DNA from: Polyangiaceae bacterium
Lineage (GTDB): Bacteria; Myxococcota_A; Polyangia; Polyangiales; Polyangiaceae
Direction: 5' to 3'
Length of the DNA: 46,857 bases
Assembly: GCA_016929495.1 (NCBI GenBank)
Contig: JAFGIS010000171.1
Span: 1-46,857, forward strand
The notes under the pieces are model-generated. The model was given only the letters and a program-made list of their open reading frames with translations. It was not told where the DNA came from and made no database searches. The position numbers were made by a program, and so were the translations under genes. Of this stretch, positions 1-8,447 are shown piece after piece. The number at the start of each line of letters is the position of its first letter. The first letter of the stretch is position 1.

Positions 1-48
1 AGTCTGCCATGCCGAGGGGCTGGGCGACGGTCAAGGTCAACCCACGAG

Positions 49-1929
49 CTAGGCGCCCTGGTCCCGCGTGTCCATCGAGTTGACGGGCCGAAACGCCGCA
101 CGCGTCGGACGCCGTCGGAGAACGAGCGCGGCCACCATGGCCAGCAGTGCGAACCCGTACTGGGTCGGTGCGCGGGTGGCTAGCCTGCATCCGCAGCCGC
201 CTGCGGCTTCGGACGAACTCGTGTCCGCTGCGCCTGCGCCGCCCGCTTCGCCGTTCATGGCCGTCGCCTCGCCGTAAGTGCCTGCGTGGCCGTTGCCGGC
301 CGTGACTGCATCCGGCGAGCGGGCTCCGCCGCCAGTTGCCGGGGATCCGTCGTTCGCTGCCGCTCCACCCCTACTGTCCGCTGTCCCATCTCTTGCGCCC
401 GCTTCGCCCTGGGCGGCTGTGGTGCCGGTTGGTGCGCCCGCTCCGCCGCCAGCGACCCGTGCGGTACTACCTCCCGCGCCGCTGTCGGAAGCCGAGGCAC
501 CACCCGTTGCGGCGACGCCACCTCGTCCCGCAGCTGGTCCGTTGCTGCCGCCCGAGCCACCGCCGGCTGGCACGACCGACGGCTCGTGCCACTCGTACGC
601 ACCGAGGTCGACGCCGTTGCCCTGCGGTCGCGCAATGCCGTCTGCATCCCGCTCCGGCACCTGTTCGGAGCTGCCGCTGTCCACGGCCGGTGCGTCTGCC
701 AGAAGGTGGAGATCGAACGCTGCGGGATCCACGAAGAACGAAGTGAGATCATCGAGCGTCGTGTTGTGATCGGCGACGAGCGCCGTGCCTGTCAAGTCGA
801 AGTCGGTCGCCAGGTTGTTGCGAACGAGAACGTTCTCGCTCGGTGTGCCGTCCTTGTGCGCAGTGACCATGATCCATGGGGGCCCGGGACTCACGTCGTT
901 GACGTCGATGACCGTGTTGTTGACGACTCGCGAGTCGCGCATCCCGTAGAAGCTGATGCCGTGCCAGTGGTCGGTGACGACGACGTTGTTCTCGACCACC
1001 CAATCGTCGAACAGCCCGTCGAAACAGCCGATGCCCTGCATCGAGTTCGTGAGCTTCTGCGCCGGGTCCTCGCGATTGACGAAGACGTTGCCGCGCAGCA
1101 CGACCCCGCGGACCACGCCTGTTCCCGGTCCGTCGGGCCCGACAGACCAGCTCTGGAATCCGTCGTCGTGATTGTCATCGCCTGAATCGCCGTCGACATA
1201 CACGTTCTTGACGAGATTGTATTGATAGACTCCATTGTCACCGAGGCCCCGGATGCCGTCGGCGGAGAAGTTCACGATCTGATTGTATTCGACCAGCGCA
1301 TTGGGACCGTCCACGCTGATTCCGAATCGGACGTTGGTCAGGATGTTGCGGCTTGCCCTGATGTGATCGCCGCGGATGAAGATACCGTTGCTGGCCGAGT
1401 TGACCCATTCGGTTGCGTCCCAGCTCGAAGCGTCCGCGACGCTGAACAGGCGACAGTCCTCGATCGCAACGTCGGAACTCGTCTTGTCCACGAGCACCAT
1501 GTCGACCGCCGACGGCGAGGTGCCGTACGAGGGGCTGATCGAGAGCCCACGCACGATCCAGCCATTCGTGCCATTGAACGAGACCTGGCGGAGCTGTGGC
1601 GTTTCTCCCGCTTCTGCCGCAACCGTGATCGGGGGCGCGTAGTCGCCGCCGCTCACGGCGAACGCGCCGTGGTCCCCGGATCGGAGCCACACCGTGTCGC
1701 CCGCGCGGATGTCTGCAGTGAAGTGCCCGTCCTCGACGACGGCTTCGAGGGTCTGCCAGGGCTCGTCCTGGCTGCCGTCGCCGCTCGGCAAACCCACACT
1801 CGGGTCCACATAGTAGTCGGCAGCCTTGGCGTTCATTGTGAACAGCAGGATCGACAAGGGCAGCGGGATGGGCCAGGGCAGCAGCCTTGGCCGTGACGCA
1901 AACGACGTGCATCGTGCGAAGCGATCCAT
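49..1929 (-). CDS. Secreted right-handed beta-helix protein with MYXO-CTERM tail
   Basis: 626 residues from an ATG. The N-terminus has basic residues, a Pro/Leu-rich hydrophobic stretch and an AKA cleavage site near residue 36, so it is exported. The mature start (YYVDPS..., then GSQDEPWQTL) is the usual opening of pectate-lyase-like/DUF1565 parallel beta-helix proteins. Residues ~100-400 show repeated V-x-N-N-x-[VI] rungs typical of NosD/PbH1 helices. A Gly/Ala/Ser/Thr-rich linker follows (~450-580), then Gly-Cys-Gly-Cys, a hydrophobic helix and RRRPTR, the tail that myxosortase processes in myxobacteria. I infer a cell-surface polysaccharide-binding or polysaccharide-lyase role. No catalytic residues can be assigned, and it stands alone on this strand here. 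Confidence 0.88.
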   Translation of the reverse strand: MDRFARCTSFASRPRLLPWPIPLPLSILLFTMNAKAADYYVDPSVGLPSGDGSQDEPWQTLEAVVEDGHFTADIRAGDTVWLRSGDHGAFAVSGGDYAPPITVAAEAGETPQLRQVSFNGTNGWIVRGLSISPSYGTSPSAVDMVLVDKTSSDVAIEDCRLFSVADASSWDATEWVNSASNGIFIRGDHIRASRNILTNVRFGISVDGPNALVEYNQIVNFSADGIRGLGDNGVYQYNLVKNVYVDGDSGDDNHDDGFQSWSVGPDGPGTGVVRGVVLRGNVFVNREDPAQKLTNSMQGIGCFDGLFDDWVVENNVVVTDHWHGISFYGMRDSRVVNNTVIDVNDVSPGPPWIMVTAHKDGTPSENVLVRNNLATDFDLTGTALVADHNTTLDDLTSFFVDPAAFDLHLLADAPAVDSGSSEQVPERDADGIARPQGNGVDLGAYEWHEPSVVPAGGGSGGSNGPAAGRGGVAATGGASASDSGAGGSTARVAGGGAGAPTGTTAAQGEAGARDGTADSRGGAAANDGSPATGGGARSPDAVTAGNGHAGTYGEATAMNGEAGGAGAADTSSSEAAGGCGCRLATRAPTQYGFALLAMVAALVLRRRPTRAAFRPVNSMDTRDQGA

Positions 1930-2254
1930 GGCCTCAGTCTACGGCACGCGGCGCCGGGCGGCTCGGAAGCGGGGAGCGGGGACTGGCGAGGCGGGGACCG
2001 GTCGGCGGAGCCGGGACGTGGCTTTTCCGAGCTGGGGTCGAGCACGCTAGCCGACGGCACGGCTTCGTCGTCGGTGATCGTTTCCAGCGAGACGATGAAC
2101 AGCGGCGGATCGAGGCGCTGGCTCGTGCGGCACAACAGGACTTCTGCCCCGTTCGCTGCCTCGTGATGCGCGCGCAGGAGGTAGGGGGATGTGTGCGCTG
2201 GGGCCAGCGCAGAAGTCCCTATCGGAAGCTCTCTGGACACAATGGCGATGCTAG
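1930..2254. other. Non-coding stretch upstream of the beta-helix gene
   Basis: No convincing gene on either strand. Frames here are Arg/Pro/Ser-rich shadows. It should carry the promoter of the beta-helix gene, which reads leftwards from 1929, but I see no clear -35/-10 pair. Its right part joins the glycoside hydrolase scrap and may be eroded remnant of the same gene. Confidence 0.4.
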
Positions 2255-2479
2255 GTCTTCTGCAATGGGAGATCCACGAATGCAGCGCGCTCAAGGAGCG
2301 TGGGCGCCAACGCCGAGGGCTTCCGTGCGTCCCTGCTGGGCTTCGGTCTACCGGCCTCGACCGGCAAGCCTTTCGTGGACAGGCTGTGGTCGGCGGGGGT
2401 TCCCCGCAGCTACTGGGACGGTACGCTCTACATGCTCACGTTGCTCCACGTGAGCGGCACGTTCCGCCTCTGGTACTGA
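2255..2479 (+). pseudogene. C-terminal remnant of a family 8 glycoside hydrolase (endoglucanase type)
   Basis: One plus-strand frame opens after a TAG at 2252-2254 and ends at TGA 2477-2479, without any usable start codon. Its last ~50 residues read like the end of GH8 endoglucanases: a Phe-Val-x-x-Leu-Trp segment, then Tyr-Trp-Asp-Gly-Thr-Leu-Tyr-Met-Leu-x-Leu-Leu-His-Val-Ser-Gly-x-Phe-Arg and a stop. This closely matches the YYDG-LYML-LLH-SGNF ending of the family. The catalytic N-terminal and central parts of the (alpha/alpha)6 barrel are absent upstream, so this is a decayed or truncated gene. The family assignment rests on about 35 residues recognised by eye. Confidence 0.6.
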
Positions 2480-2491
2480 CCACCGACGGCG

Positions 2492-4108
2492 CTACGAACG
2501 GACGGGGATCGTTGGTGTTTGCTCCTCGGTGCCGGCAATGGCCTCCAACCACTCGAGTTTCGGGCGAATGCGCGCCACGATACTGCGGAGCGGTGCATTC
2601 TGCATCTCGCTCTCCCAGGTCCGGATACGAGGGCGTCCTGCGTTGGCAGCGACGAGTGTTGGCATACCCGTCACAGGATTTGCGGCAAAGATGAAGAACG
2701 AGTGATAGTGCAGCGTGTCGTCGTTGCGTGGTCCCAGAATCGCCACGACGTCGCCGGGCTGGAAATCACTGCGCTGCTCGAAGAGGCGTCGAAAGAAGTC
2801 TGCGCGAGAGGCAAACTTCACGCGCGCGGGCTCGGGAATGACTTTGGTCTCGAACCATTCCGGATGGGCCGCAGCGAAATCGACCAAGCTTGCGACTCGA
2901 CGTCGATTCTCCACGCCCAAAGCATCCACGTCGAGCCGACCAATGTGCCGAACTCGACCTTCCCCGCTCGGTGCCCAGCCGGTTCCCGCCATCCGTTCCC
3001 AAGTGTCGGTAATGAAGTCGACGCACACCTGTGGAGTGCGGGGGATGCCGTTCGGCCCAAACACCGAGTACTCATCGCCGTTGAACTCGAAGGTCTGTTG
3101 GCCACTCGCGTACGCAATACGCCAGTGCAGACGTAGCTGTCCGTCTTGCTGACCTTCCTCGGTTCTGGGCTCGTCGAACGGAAGTCCCTCGTCCACCTGT
3201 TCGGAAACAGCAACGCGGAGGCGGTCGATCACTCGCTCGCGTCGCTGGTTCAGTCTTCGTGCCGCAGCGACCGCCGGTACCGCCTCGGGCCGGACTACTT
3301 CGCAGTCGAGGACCAGCCGACCCTCCTCAACGGACAGTACGGCGGGGACGCGTTGATCCCGATACACGAGTGTCGCAAGCGCGCCATCGTTGCTGAGACG
3401 CTCGATCTCGATACGATTGGCCGACGTCTGACGATGCAGATCGCTGACGCTGACGTGTTTGGGGCTGCTCAGCTGCTCACCGTGAACCGCAACCCGATCA
3501 AAAAGCCACAGTGTTGCAGGGCGTCCGGCCTCGGGACCATCGGCCCAAACGTAGCTCTTTGCCTTTCTCACCGCGCGCCGCGTGTCAGGGCCGCGTGTCA
3601 CATCGAGTTCGGCTTCGCTGAAGAGCCGAGCCAGCGAGATCTTGGACAACAGCGCCGCCAGATTCGGCGTTTCTGCGTAGAGATACCCATCGGTGAGGAC
3701 AACCTGGCGCAGCTGGCGCGGGTGCCCCTTCAACTGCGAGAACGCATCGTGCAGCGCCTGCCAAGGGCGCTGAGCGGCATGCAGACGTTCGCGCAATCTG
3801 GCCAGTCTGGAGGGCAACGCTTCCTCGGTGGGAGGGGTCAGAAACACGACCGGCTCGGCTCTCGCGCGCGCCAGGATTTCGTAGCGGTTCGACTCCAGGA
3901 CGGGGACTGCGGGCAAGCCAGATTGACTCAGAAGGGCACGACGTCGCGTCTCGCACGCGTCGGCTGCCGTCGGTTCGACGGCCCGAGGCAGAGCCATGGC
4001 GCGGGCTATCCCGTCAGAGGCGCAGTGTCGCGCATCGCGCGATAGGCCCAAGGTGCTCGAGAACGCCAACGCCAGAATGCAGAACACCGAAACCCGGACT
4101 GTGGTCAT
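2492..4108 (-). CDS. Exported protein with C-terminal Cys/His (NlpC/CHAP-like) hydrolase-type domain
   Basis: 538 residues from the ATG at 4108. The open frame extends to a GTG at 4171, but only the ATG places a hydrophobic stretch (VSVFCILALAFSS) at the N-terminus as a signal peptide. The middle is charged and unrecognised. The C-terminal ~180 residues carry Cys362 in a CVDF-type helix start, GDVV at 452-455, and His467/His469 in HYHSFF followed by a beta-strand. This order (Cys on a helix, GD-x-V, then His) resembles NlpC/P60, CHAP and DUF1287-type cysteine hydrolases. I infer a periplasmic or secreted enzyme acting on cell wall or protein. The exact family is not certain. Confidence 0.72.
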   Translation of the reverse strand: MTTVRVSVFCILALAFSSTLGLSRDARHCASDGIARAMALPRAVEPTAADACETRRRALLSQSGLPAVPVLESNRYEILARARAEPVVFLTPPTEEALPSRLARLRERLHAAQRPWQALHDAFSQLKGHPRQLRQVVLTDGYLYAETPNLAALLSKISLARLFSEAELDVTRGPDTRRAVRKAKSYVWADGPEAGRPATLWLFDRVAVHGEQLSSPKHVSVSDLHRQTSANRIEIERLSNDGALATLVYRDQRVPAVLSVEEGRLVLDCEVVRPEAVPAVAAARRLNQRRERVIDRLRVAVSEQVDEGLPFDEPRTEEGQQDGQLRLHWRIAYASGQQTFEFNGDEYSVFGPNGIPRTPQVCVDFITDTWERMAGTGWAPSGEGRVRHIGRLDVDALGVENRRRVASLVDFAAAHPEWFETKVIPEPARVKFASRADFFRRLFEQRSDFQPGDVVAILGPRNDDTLHYHSFFIFAANPVTGMPTLVAANAGRPRIRTWESEMQNAPLRSIVARIRPKLEWLEAIAGTEEQTPTIPVRS

Positions 4109-4561
4109 GCGTAGCGTACTGCACCGCGTGTGCCACGGTCGACTCGAGGGTGCGGAGATCCCGTTGTCCACACAAGCACTTGAAGCAGCGCCATTTCTTG
4201 CGGCTGTGCCTGGTCGCGTACCCGCCCTTCTGCGGCACGACGTGTTGCGATCTATAGATTGTAGAAGCGCAGTTCGACGACATCCATACGAGCGTTCGGG
4301 CCGGCGTGGTCTCGTCGCCTGCTCCCGGCCCGCATCGTGTGGACCAGATCGGAGCCGACCGCGACCCAGACGCCATCACCGCAGCAGACGAGACACCAGC
4401 GTCAGCGGCGTTTTCTGGGATTCCTGCAGTGACCTTCGGCCCACACGTACCGCGCCCGTCTCACACGTCACGGTCCGGCTCTGGGCCAGCCGTACCGCTT
4501 GCGCCGTTTGCCTCGCCGCCATCACGCCACGCCTCACGACCCTCGCTCACGAGGAACCAGC
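4109..4561. other. Gene-free stretch between hydrolase gene and arsM remnant
   Basis: Contains the promoter side of the gene starting at 4108. No frame shows signal peptide, domain or codon bias of a real gene. Minus-strand frames between 4460 and 4561 follow the arsM remnant and may be its eroded 3' part, but I cannot recognise arsM sequence there. Confidence 0.4.
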
Positions 4562-4738
4562 TCATACCGAGCGCGGCCACTGGATCGGCTCCGAAGCGAC
4601 GATGTCGGAGATGGCGAGACGTCCGGGCTCCAGCACGCGCTAGGCCTCGCGGAAGACGCTGTCCTTGTCGGGGGAGCGATTGATGACGCAATTCGAGACG
4701 ATGACGTCGACGTCTCCACCGAATAGCCGCATATGCGG
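4562..4738 (-). pseudogene. arsM: Remnant of arsenite S-adenosylmethyltransferase (arsM-like)
   Basis: Reading the minus strand from 4738, the frame gives GGDVDVIVSNCVIN, then SPDKDSVFREA, a TAG stop at 4640-4642, then RVLEPGRLAISDIVASEP before a second stop at 4562-4564. These segments match the central part of ArsM arsenite methyltransferases (D-V-V-I-S-N-C-V-x-N-L-S-P-D-K, V-F-R-E-A-x-R-V-L-K-P-G-G-R-L-A-I-S-D), including the Cys used in arsenite binding. One Gly of the usual GGR is missing and the gene is cut on both sides. It is therefore non-functional. Nothing else in the window relates to arsenic resistance. Confidence 0.72.
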
Positions 4739-4971
4739 ACGAGGTCAAGGAGGGCTCGTGACATGCCAGCCGAAGGCCGGACTGGTTTTCGGACCTACAT
4801 GTAAGCGTGGGGAACCGGCGCCGTTGCGCTACCTGGGTGGCGTCTACGGCCGGGTTGCAGATGGGACCCAAAGCGGCGACGTGGCTGGGCGACGGGAATG
4901 GAAGTCGCACCTGGACAGCCGGGACCCCGCAGAGTGATGATGTTGCGACGAACCAGGGAAAGGATCATTCC

Positions 4972-5277
4972 ATGAAGTGTGCCTCGTCTGTTATTCGCGC
5001 GTCTGCCTTGTTGCTCTGCCTGGCAGGAGTCAACGCCTGCAACAACTGCGAGAAGCTGGTCGAGAAGGTGTGTACCGACCTCGGTCCCGAGGACTGCGCC
5101 TACTGGAAGCGCCAAGGAGGGGACGAGAAGCTCGTTCCCGGTGGCCGCAAGGTCAACCGAGTCTGCGGCCAGATGATGGATGACGTGGTCTATCAACCGC
5201 TTCTCGACGGTCAGCGGAACATGATCAAGGCGTACCGCGCCTCCGACGCCGCCAAGGCCAAGGCCGGGATCAAGTAG
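4972..5277 (+). CDS. Small Cys-containing lipoprotein
   Basis: 101 residues from ATG 4972, preceded by AGGGAAAGGA at good spacing. A longer open frame starts at 4807, but its extra 55 residues lack sense and would bury the signal peptide. The N-terminus is MKCASS... with a Leu-rich core and an Ala-Cys lipobox-like site (VNAC, Cys23). The mature part has the pattern C-x2-C-x7-C-x8-C and a charged C-terminus ending in Lys. Export and lipidation are inferred from the signal. I do not recognise the family. It is monocistronic here. Confidence 0.7.
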   Translation: MKCASSVIRASALLLCLAGVNACNNCEKLVEKVCTDLGPEDCAYWKRQGGDEKLVPGGRKVNRVCGQMMDDVVYQPLLDGQRNMIKAYRASDAAKAKAGIK

Positions 5278-5613
5278 CCACGCCGTCGGCAGAGTCGTTC
5301 CGGCGTTCTCGCCAGAGTCCGTGCCCCAGCTTCTGGCAGTCAGTCGCTCCTTGAGGCTCCGGGTCGAGTCAGCTTACCGGTCGCGCCGAACGTGCTGCGC
5401 GGAGGACACGAATCCGAGCTGTGAGGCCATGTACCCCCGGGTGAGTCGATCCGTTCCAGTGAGGACGCACCGACGCGCAGACCCTCCTCGCTTGAGTCGC
5501 GTCCGTGAGCCGAAAACCAGGATGACTGCACACCAAGCTAAGGTCGAGCGTGTCGTAAGCGTCGAATGAGTTGCTGGGCGCAGAAATGTCCAGCCCGAGA
5601 AGGAGGCTGCATC
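5278..5613. other. Intergenic stretch without recognisable gene
   Basis: Lies between the two small lipoprotein genes. Open frames are short, Arg/Ser-rich and without start signals. Only the ribosome binding site of the next gene (AGAAGGAGG, 5598-5606) is clear. Confidence 0.5.
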
Positions 5614-5832
5614 ATGTGGAAGCAGGGTGCTTGTCTGGCGGCTGTTGCGAGCGCGCTGTTTGCCTGCTCGGGTGGAGACAGGGGCGGAGGGGACTGGTAC
5701 AAGCAGAAGTCACCCCCCAGTATCGGAGCGGCGGGGATGGAACACGAGAGTGCTGGCGAGAGCGGCGAAGGGGCTGGTGAACGCCCCGACGACAGCGGAG
5801 GCTCGACGGGCAGTGGGGTCGAGGCGGAATAG
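5614..5832 (+). CDS. Very small lipoprotein, Gly/Ser/Glu-rich
   Basis: 72 residues from ATG 5614, chosen because AGAAGGAGG sits 7 bases upstream and because it places the signal peptide (MWKQGACLAAVASALFAC) at the N-terminus. Lipobox Leu-Phe-Ala-Cys, Cys18. The mature part is about 55 residues of Gly, Ser, Glu and Asp without structure. This is typical of short myxobacterial surface lipoproteins of unknown role. It is followed by a strong stem-loop at 5901-5930. Confidence 0.6.
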   Translation: MWKQGACLAAVASALFACSGGDRGGGDWYKQKSPPSIGAAGMEHESAGESGEGAGERPDDSGGSTGSGVEAE

Positions 5833-5900
5833 ACTGCTGGCTCGGCGATGTGCGTTGGGCCACCGCGACCTTCCAGTACCGCAGCAATCGGCGCCGCGTG

Positions 5901-5930
5901 GCCCAAGGGCCTGAGCTGACACCCTTGGGC
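5901..5930 (+). terminator. Stem-loop, possible terminator of the small lipoprotein gene
   Basis: GCCCAAGGG and CCCTTGGGC form a perfect 9-bp stem with a 12-base loop, 68 bases after the stop at 5832. Only TTCT follows, not a T-run, so it may act with Rho or as an RNA-stabilising element rather than a classic intrinsic terminator. Confidence 0.4.
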
Positions 5931-5946
5931 TTCTGCATCGTCTGGC

Positions 5947-7044
5947 TTGGTCGTATGGCTTCATGTGGCGACGCCGTGTCGTCTGGATCCGGACTCGTGG
6001 TGGCTGCTCAGCTTCGCACTGTGCGCGTGCGCCTGTGGTCGTTTTGGCTATGACGTGTCGACCCTGGCCGGCGCAGGGGGAGGGAAGTGTGGTGCTTCGA
6101 GCGTCGGGGATCGGCACGGCGAAGGTGGCGACTATGGTGTCGAGGGCGGCACCGGCCAGGTCATGGTCATCGGCGGCGTGCATGCTGGGAATACGTCGAG
6201 CGCGGGTGGCGGTTCGCCCCCGTTCGACAGCCCGACCGGCATCGCGGGTCGAACAGGTGCCCACAATGCTGGCGGTGGCGGGATGACCCCTGGCGCGAGC
6301 GCATCGGGCACGGCAGGCTATGACACCGCGGCCGCAGGAGCCGGCGGCGACGGCCCGACCGGCATCGCGGGTCGGGCAGGTGCCGACAATGCTGGCAGCG
6401 GCGGGACGACCCTTGGCGTGAGCGCATCGGGCGCGGCAGGCCATGACACCGCGGCCGCAGGAGCAGGCGGCGACGGAGGCTCGTTCGTCGTGCCGTCCGG
6501 GGGGGCGGGGGGCTCGTCGTGTACACCGATTGCAGAAACATGCGACGGGCTCGACAACGACTGCAACGGCGCCGTGGACGATACGCCGGCCATGACGACT
6601 CTTTGTGCCTCGGACTCCGTGTGTGTCGATGGCTCCTGCCAGCCCCTTCCCCAACAGCTGGAATGTGCCGGCCTTCATCTCTCGACTCACGCCTACGCCT
6701 GGTGCCGGCTTGCTGCCGATTGGACGGCAGCCTCGGTCCACTGCGAGTCACTTGGCGCGCATCTGGCGACCATCAGCTCTGCCGCCGAGGACCAGGCGCT
6801 CAAGAGCCTTCTGACGAAGCAGGATGATGCCTGGATTGGACTCACCCGCGCGGTGACCTGCGAATGGAGGTGGGTGACCGGCGAACCATTGAGCTACACG
6901 GCTTGGCCTGCCAACTACCCAGACGGCGCCTGCGGGCCATACGATTGTGCTCAACTGTGGGGGCGTCGCGAAGCCCAGTGGGACGACACCTACTGCACCG
7001 ACGAACAAGCGTTCCTGTGCGAGTGGGAAACCCCACGTCCTTGA
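5947..7044 (+). CDS. Lipoprotein with Gly-rich repeats, MopE-like motif and C-type lectin domain
   Basis: 365 residues from a TTG start; GTG 5965 is equally possible and neither has a good ribosome site. Near residues 19-32 is a hydrophobic segment ending in CACACG, then GRFGYD, as in many myxobacterial lipoproteins. Residues ~40-190 are a Gly/Ala-rich linker with two 41-residue repeats. Next comes CDGLDNDCNGAVDD, the Asp/Cys motif of MopE-type (putative metal-binding) myxobacterial proteins. The C-terminal ~120 residues form a C-type lectin fold: W-C-x-LAADW-x-A, GAHLATISSAAED, DAWIGL, W-x-TGEPL-Y-x-W, and a final C-x-D-x-AFLCEW. I infer carbohydrate or protein binding at the surface. Ca2+ site residues are incomplete to my eye. 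Confidence 0.85.
   Translation: MVVWLHVATPCRLDPDSWWLLSFALCACACGRFGYDVSTLAGAGGGKCGASSVGDRHGEGGDYGVEGGTGQVMVIGGVHAGNTSSAGGGSPPFDSPTGIAGRTGAHNAGGGGMTPGASASGTAGYDTAAAGAGGDGPTGIAGRAGADNAGSGGTTLGVSASGAAGHDTAAAGAGGDGGSFVVPSGGAGGSSCTPIAETCDGLDNDCNGAVDDTPAMTTLCASDSVCVDGSCQPLPQQLECAGLHLSTHAYAWCRLAADWTAASVHCESLGAHLATISSAAEDQALKSLLTKQDDAWIGLTRAVTCEWRWVTGEPLSYTAWPANYPDGACGPYDCAQLWGRREAQWDDTYCTDEQAFLCEWETPRP
6231..6476 (+). repeat. Two tandem 123-bp repeats coding for the Gly/Ala-rich linker
   Basis: Units start at 6231 and 6354 with CCCGACCGGCATCGCGGGTC and run 123 bp (41 codons) each, with scattered substitutions. They encode the GIAGR-GA-NAG...SASG-AG-DTAAAGAGGD linker of the lectin-domain protein. Confidence 0.85.
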
Positions 7045-7347
7045 GCGCGAGCATCTCGTGCTGCTGGTCCAGAACGAGTGGACCTGCCCCTTGCGGAGCT
7101 CGTCAGTGCGTGGCCGGCCGTGCTCGCTGGCGGCTTAGATGCGTTGTCCAGCGAGGGGAAACTCGCCTGCACATGAAGACTCATCCGGTCTCCCGGCCCA
7201 ACGACCCACGGCCGCGGCTCGCCTGCGCCACCCTTCTGCTCGTCCGTCGCGGTCGAAGACGCAAGAGCAACCCGGTACCGCAGCTACCAAGGCTGGTAGG
7301 TGCGATTGTCCAACTCCCCTCTCCCCTCAGCGTGATACCGCTGTCGC
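7045..7347. other. Intergenic stretch, nothing recognised
   Basis: About 300 bp between the lectin gene and the HEAT-repeat gene. Frames here are Arg/Ser/Pro-rich shadows. No hairpin with T-run or clear promoter was seen. Confidence 0.4.
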
Positions 7348-8424
7348 GTGAGACCGAAGTCACCGACTGCGACACGCGTTGTTCTCGGCATTGGCGTGCT
7401 GCTGGCTCTGCTGGCAGTAGGGTTCGCCTTCTGGCAGTGGGGCGCGTCGAAGCCGGTGGACTGGACCCCTTTGAGCCCCGTTCGGGCAAGCTGTTCATCG
7501 AGGCGCTGAGAGCCTCGGCTCCAGCGGAGAAGGTAGAGGCGCTGCGAGCGATGAGCACGGTCTATGCCGGCCACAGCGGCGCTAGTTATGCCGTACGCAA
7601 GACGCTGCTCGCCACACTGGTCAAAGAGGCGGGGCTCGTGGAGCCGGGAGATCCTCTCGAGTGGCTGGCGCGAGAGAACGCCGAGGTGTTGGTCGGTGGG
7701 TTGCAGTCGGAGGATCCGAAGATCACGGAGCTCACGAAGGCGTTGCTTCATGCCTTCTCCCACGAGCACACGCTGCCCGCCCTGCTGACCCTCTTACCCA
7801 AGCTGGCCGACTCCTCCAAGGCCGCTGTCGAGTTCTCGGGGCGCCTCGGGGAGAGCGCTGGAGGCGATCATCGCCGCGCTGAAGGACCCGCATCGTCGCG
7901 TGCGCGGGGCCGCTGTTGCCGCCCTGGCACAACTCGAGGATCCGCGGGCCCGCGAAGAGCTCGGCAGGCTGCTGGGGCGCACCCTTGACGAGCGCGAGTT
8001 CTCCTCGGCCTTGGCTGCCTGGGCCAAGCTCACCGGAGAGCCTGCCACTGTGCCCCTGGCGCGTTTCGTTCGTGTCGTGACACGCGGCGAACACCATGAG
8101 CTCCGGAGGGCTGTTATCGAGGCCCTGGGCAGCACTCGCAGCGCTGCTGCCATCGCACCCCTGCAGGCGGTCATTGCCGAGGGGTACCCCAGCAACACTC
8201 GGGCGGCAGCCACGGCATTGGGTACGACCGAGCGCGCCGAGGGGCTCGACGCCCTTCAGCGGCTCTTCCAGAGCCAGCCCCAGCTTGCGATCAGCGCTGC
8301 GGTAGGACTGGGCCGCGGTCTTGCAGCCCCCTGGATCGAATCGATCATATCGGAAGCCAAGCTCCAGAAAGACGCGGACCTCGAGGAGGCGGCGCAACGA
8401 GCCCTTCGCCAGCTCAGGGAGTGA
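7348..8424 (+). pseudogene. Membrane-anchored HEAT-repeat protein gene broken by two frameshifts
   Basis: From GTG 7348 one frame gives a short basic N-terminus and a hydrophobic anchor (VVLGIGVLLALLAVGFAFW), then stops at TGA 7507. The sense continues in another frame from about 7485 (GKLFIEALRASAPAEKVEALRAM...) to about 7835, then returns to the first frame from about 7850 (RALEAIIAALKDPHRRVRGAAVAAL) until TGA 8422. Later residues (~7890-8420) form HEAT/PBS-lyase-like helical repeats: V-R-G-A-A-V-x-A-L-x-x-L-x-D-P, and so on. One missing C in the run at 7476-7480 would restore the first junction. Either the gene is dead or the assembly has two one-base errors. Role unknown; likely a scaffold on the inner membrane. 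Confidence 0.7.
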
Positions 8425-8447
8425 GGACGCGGACGATCTATCCCGAA

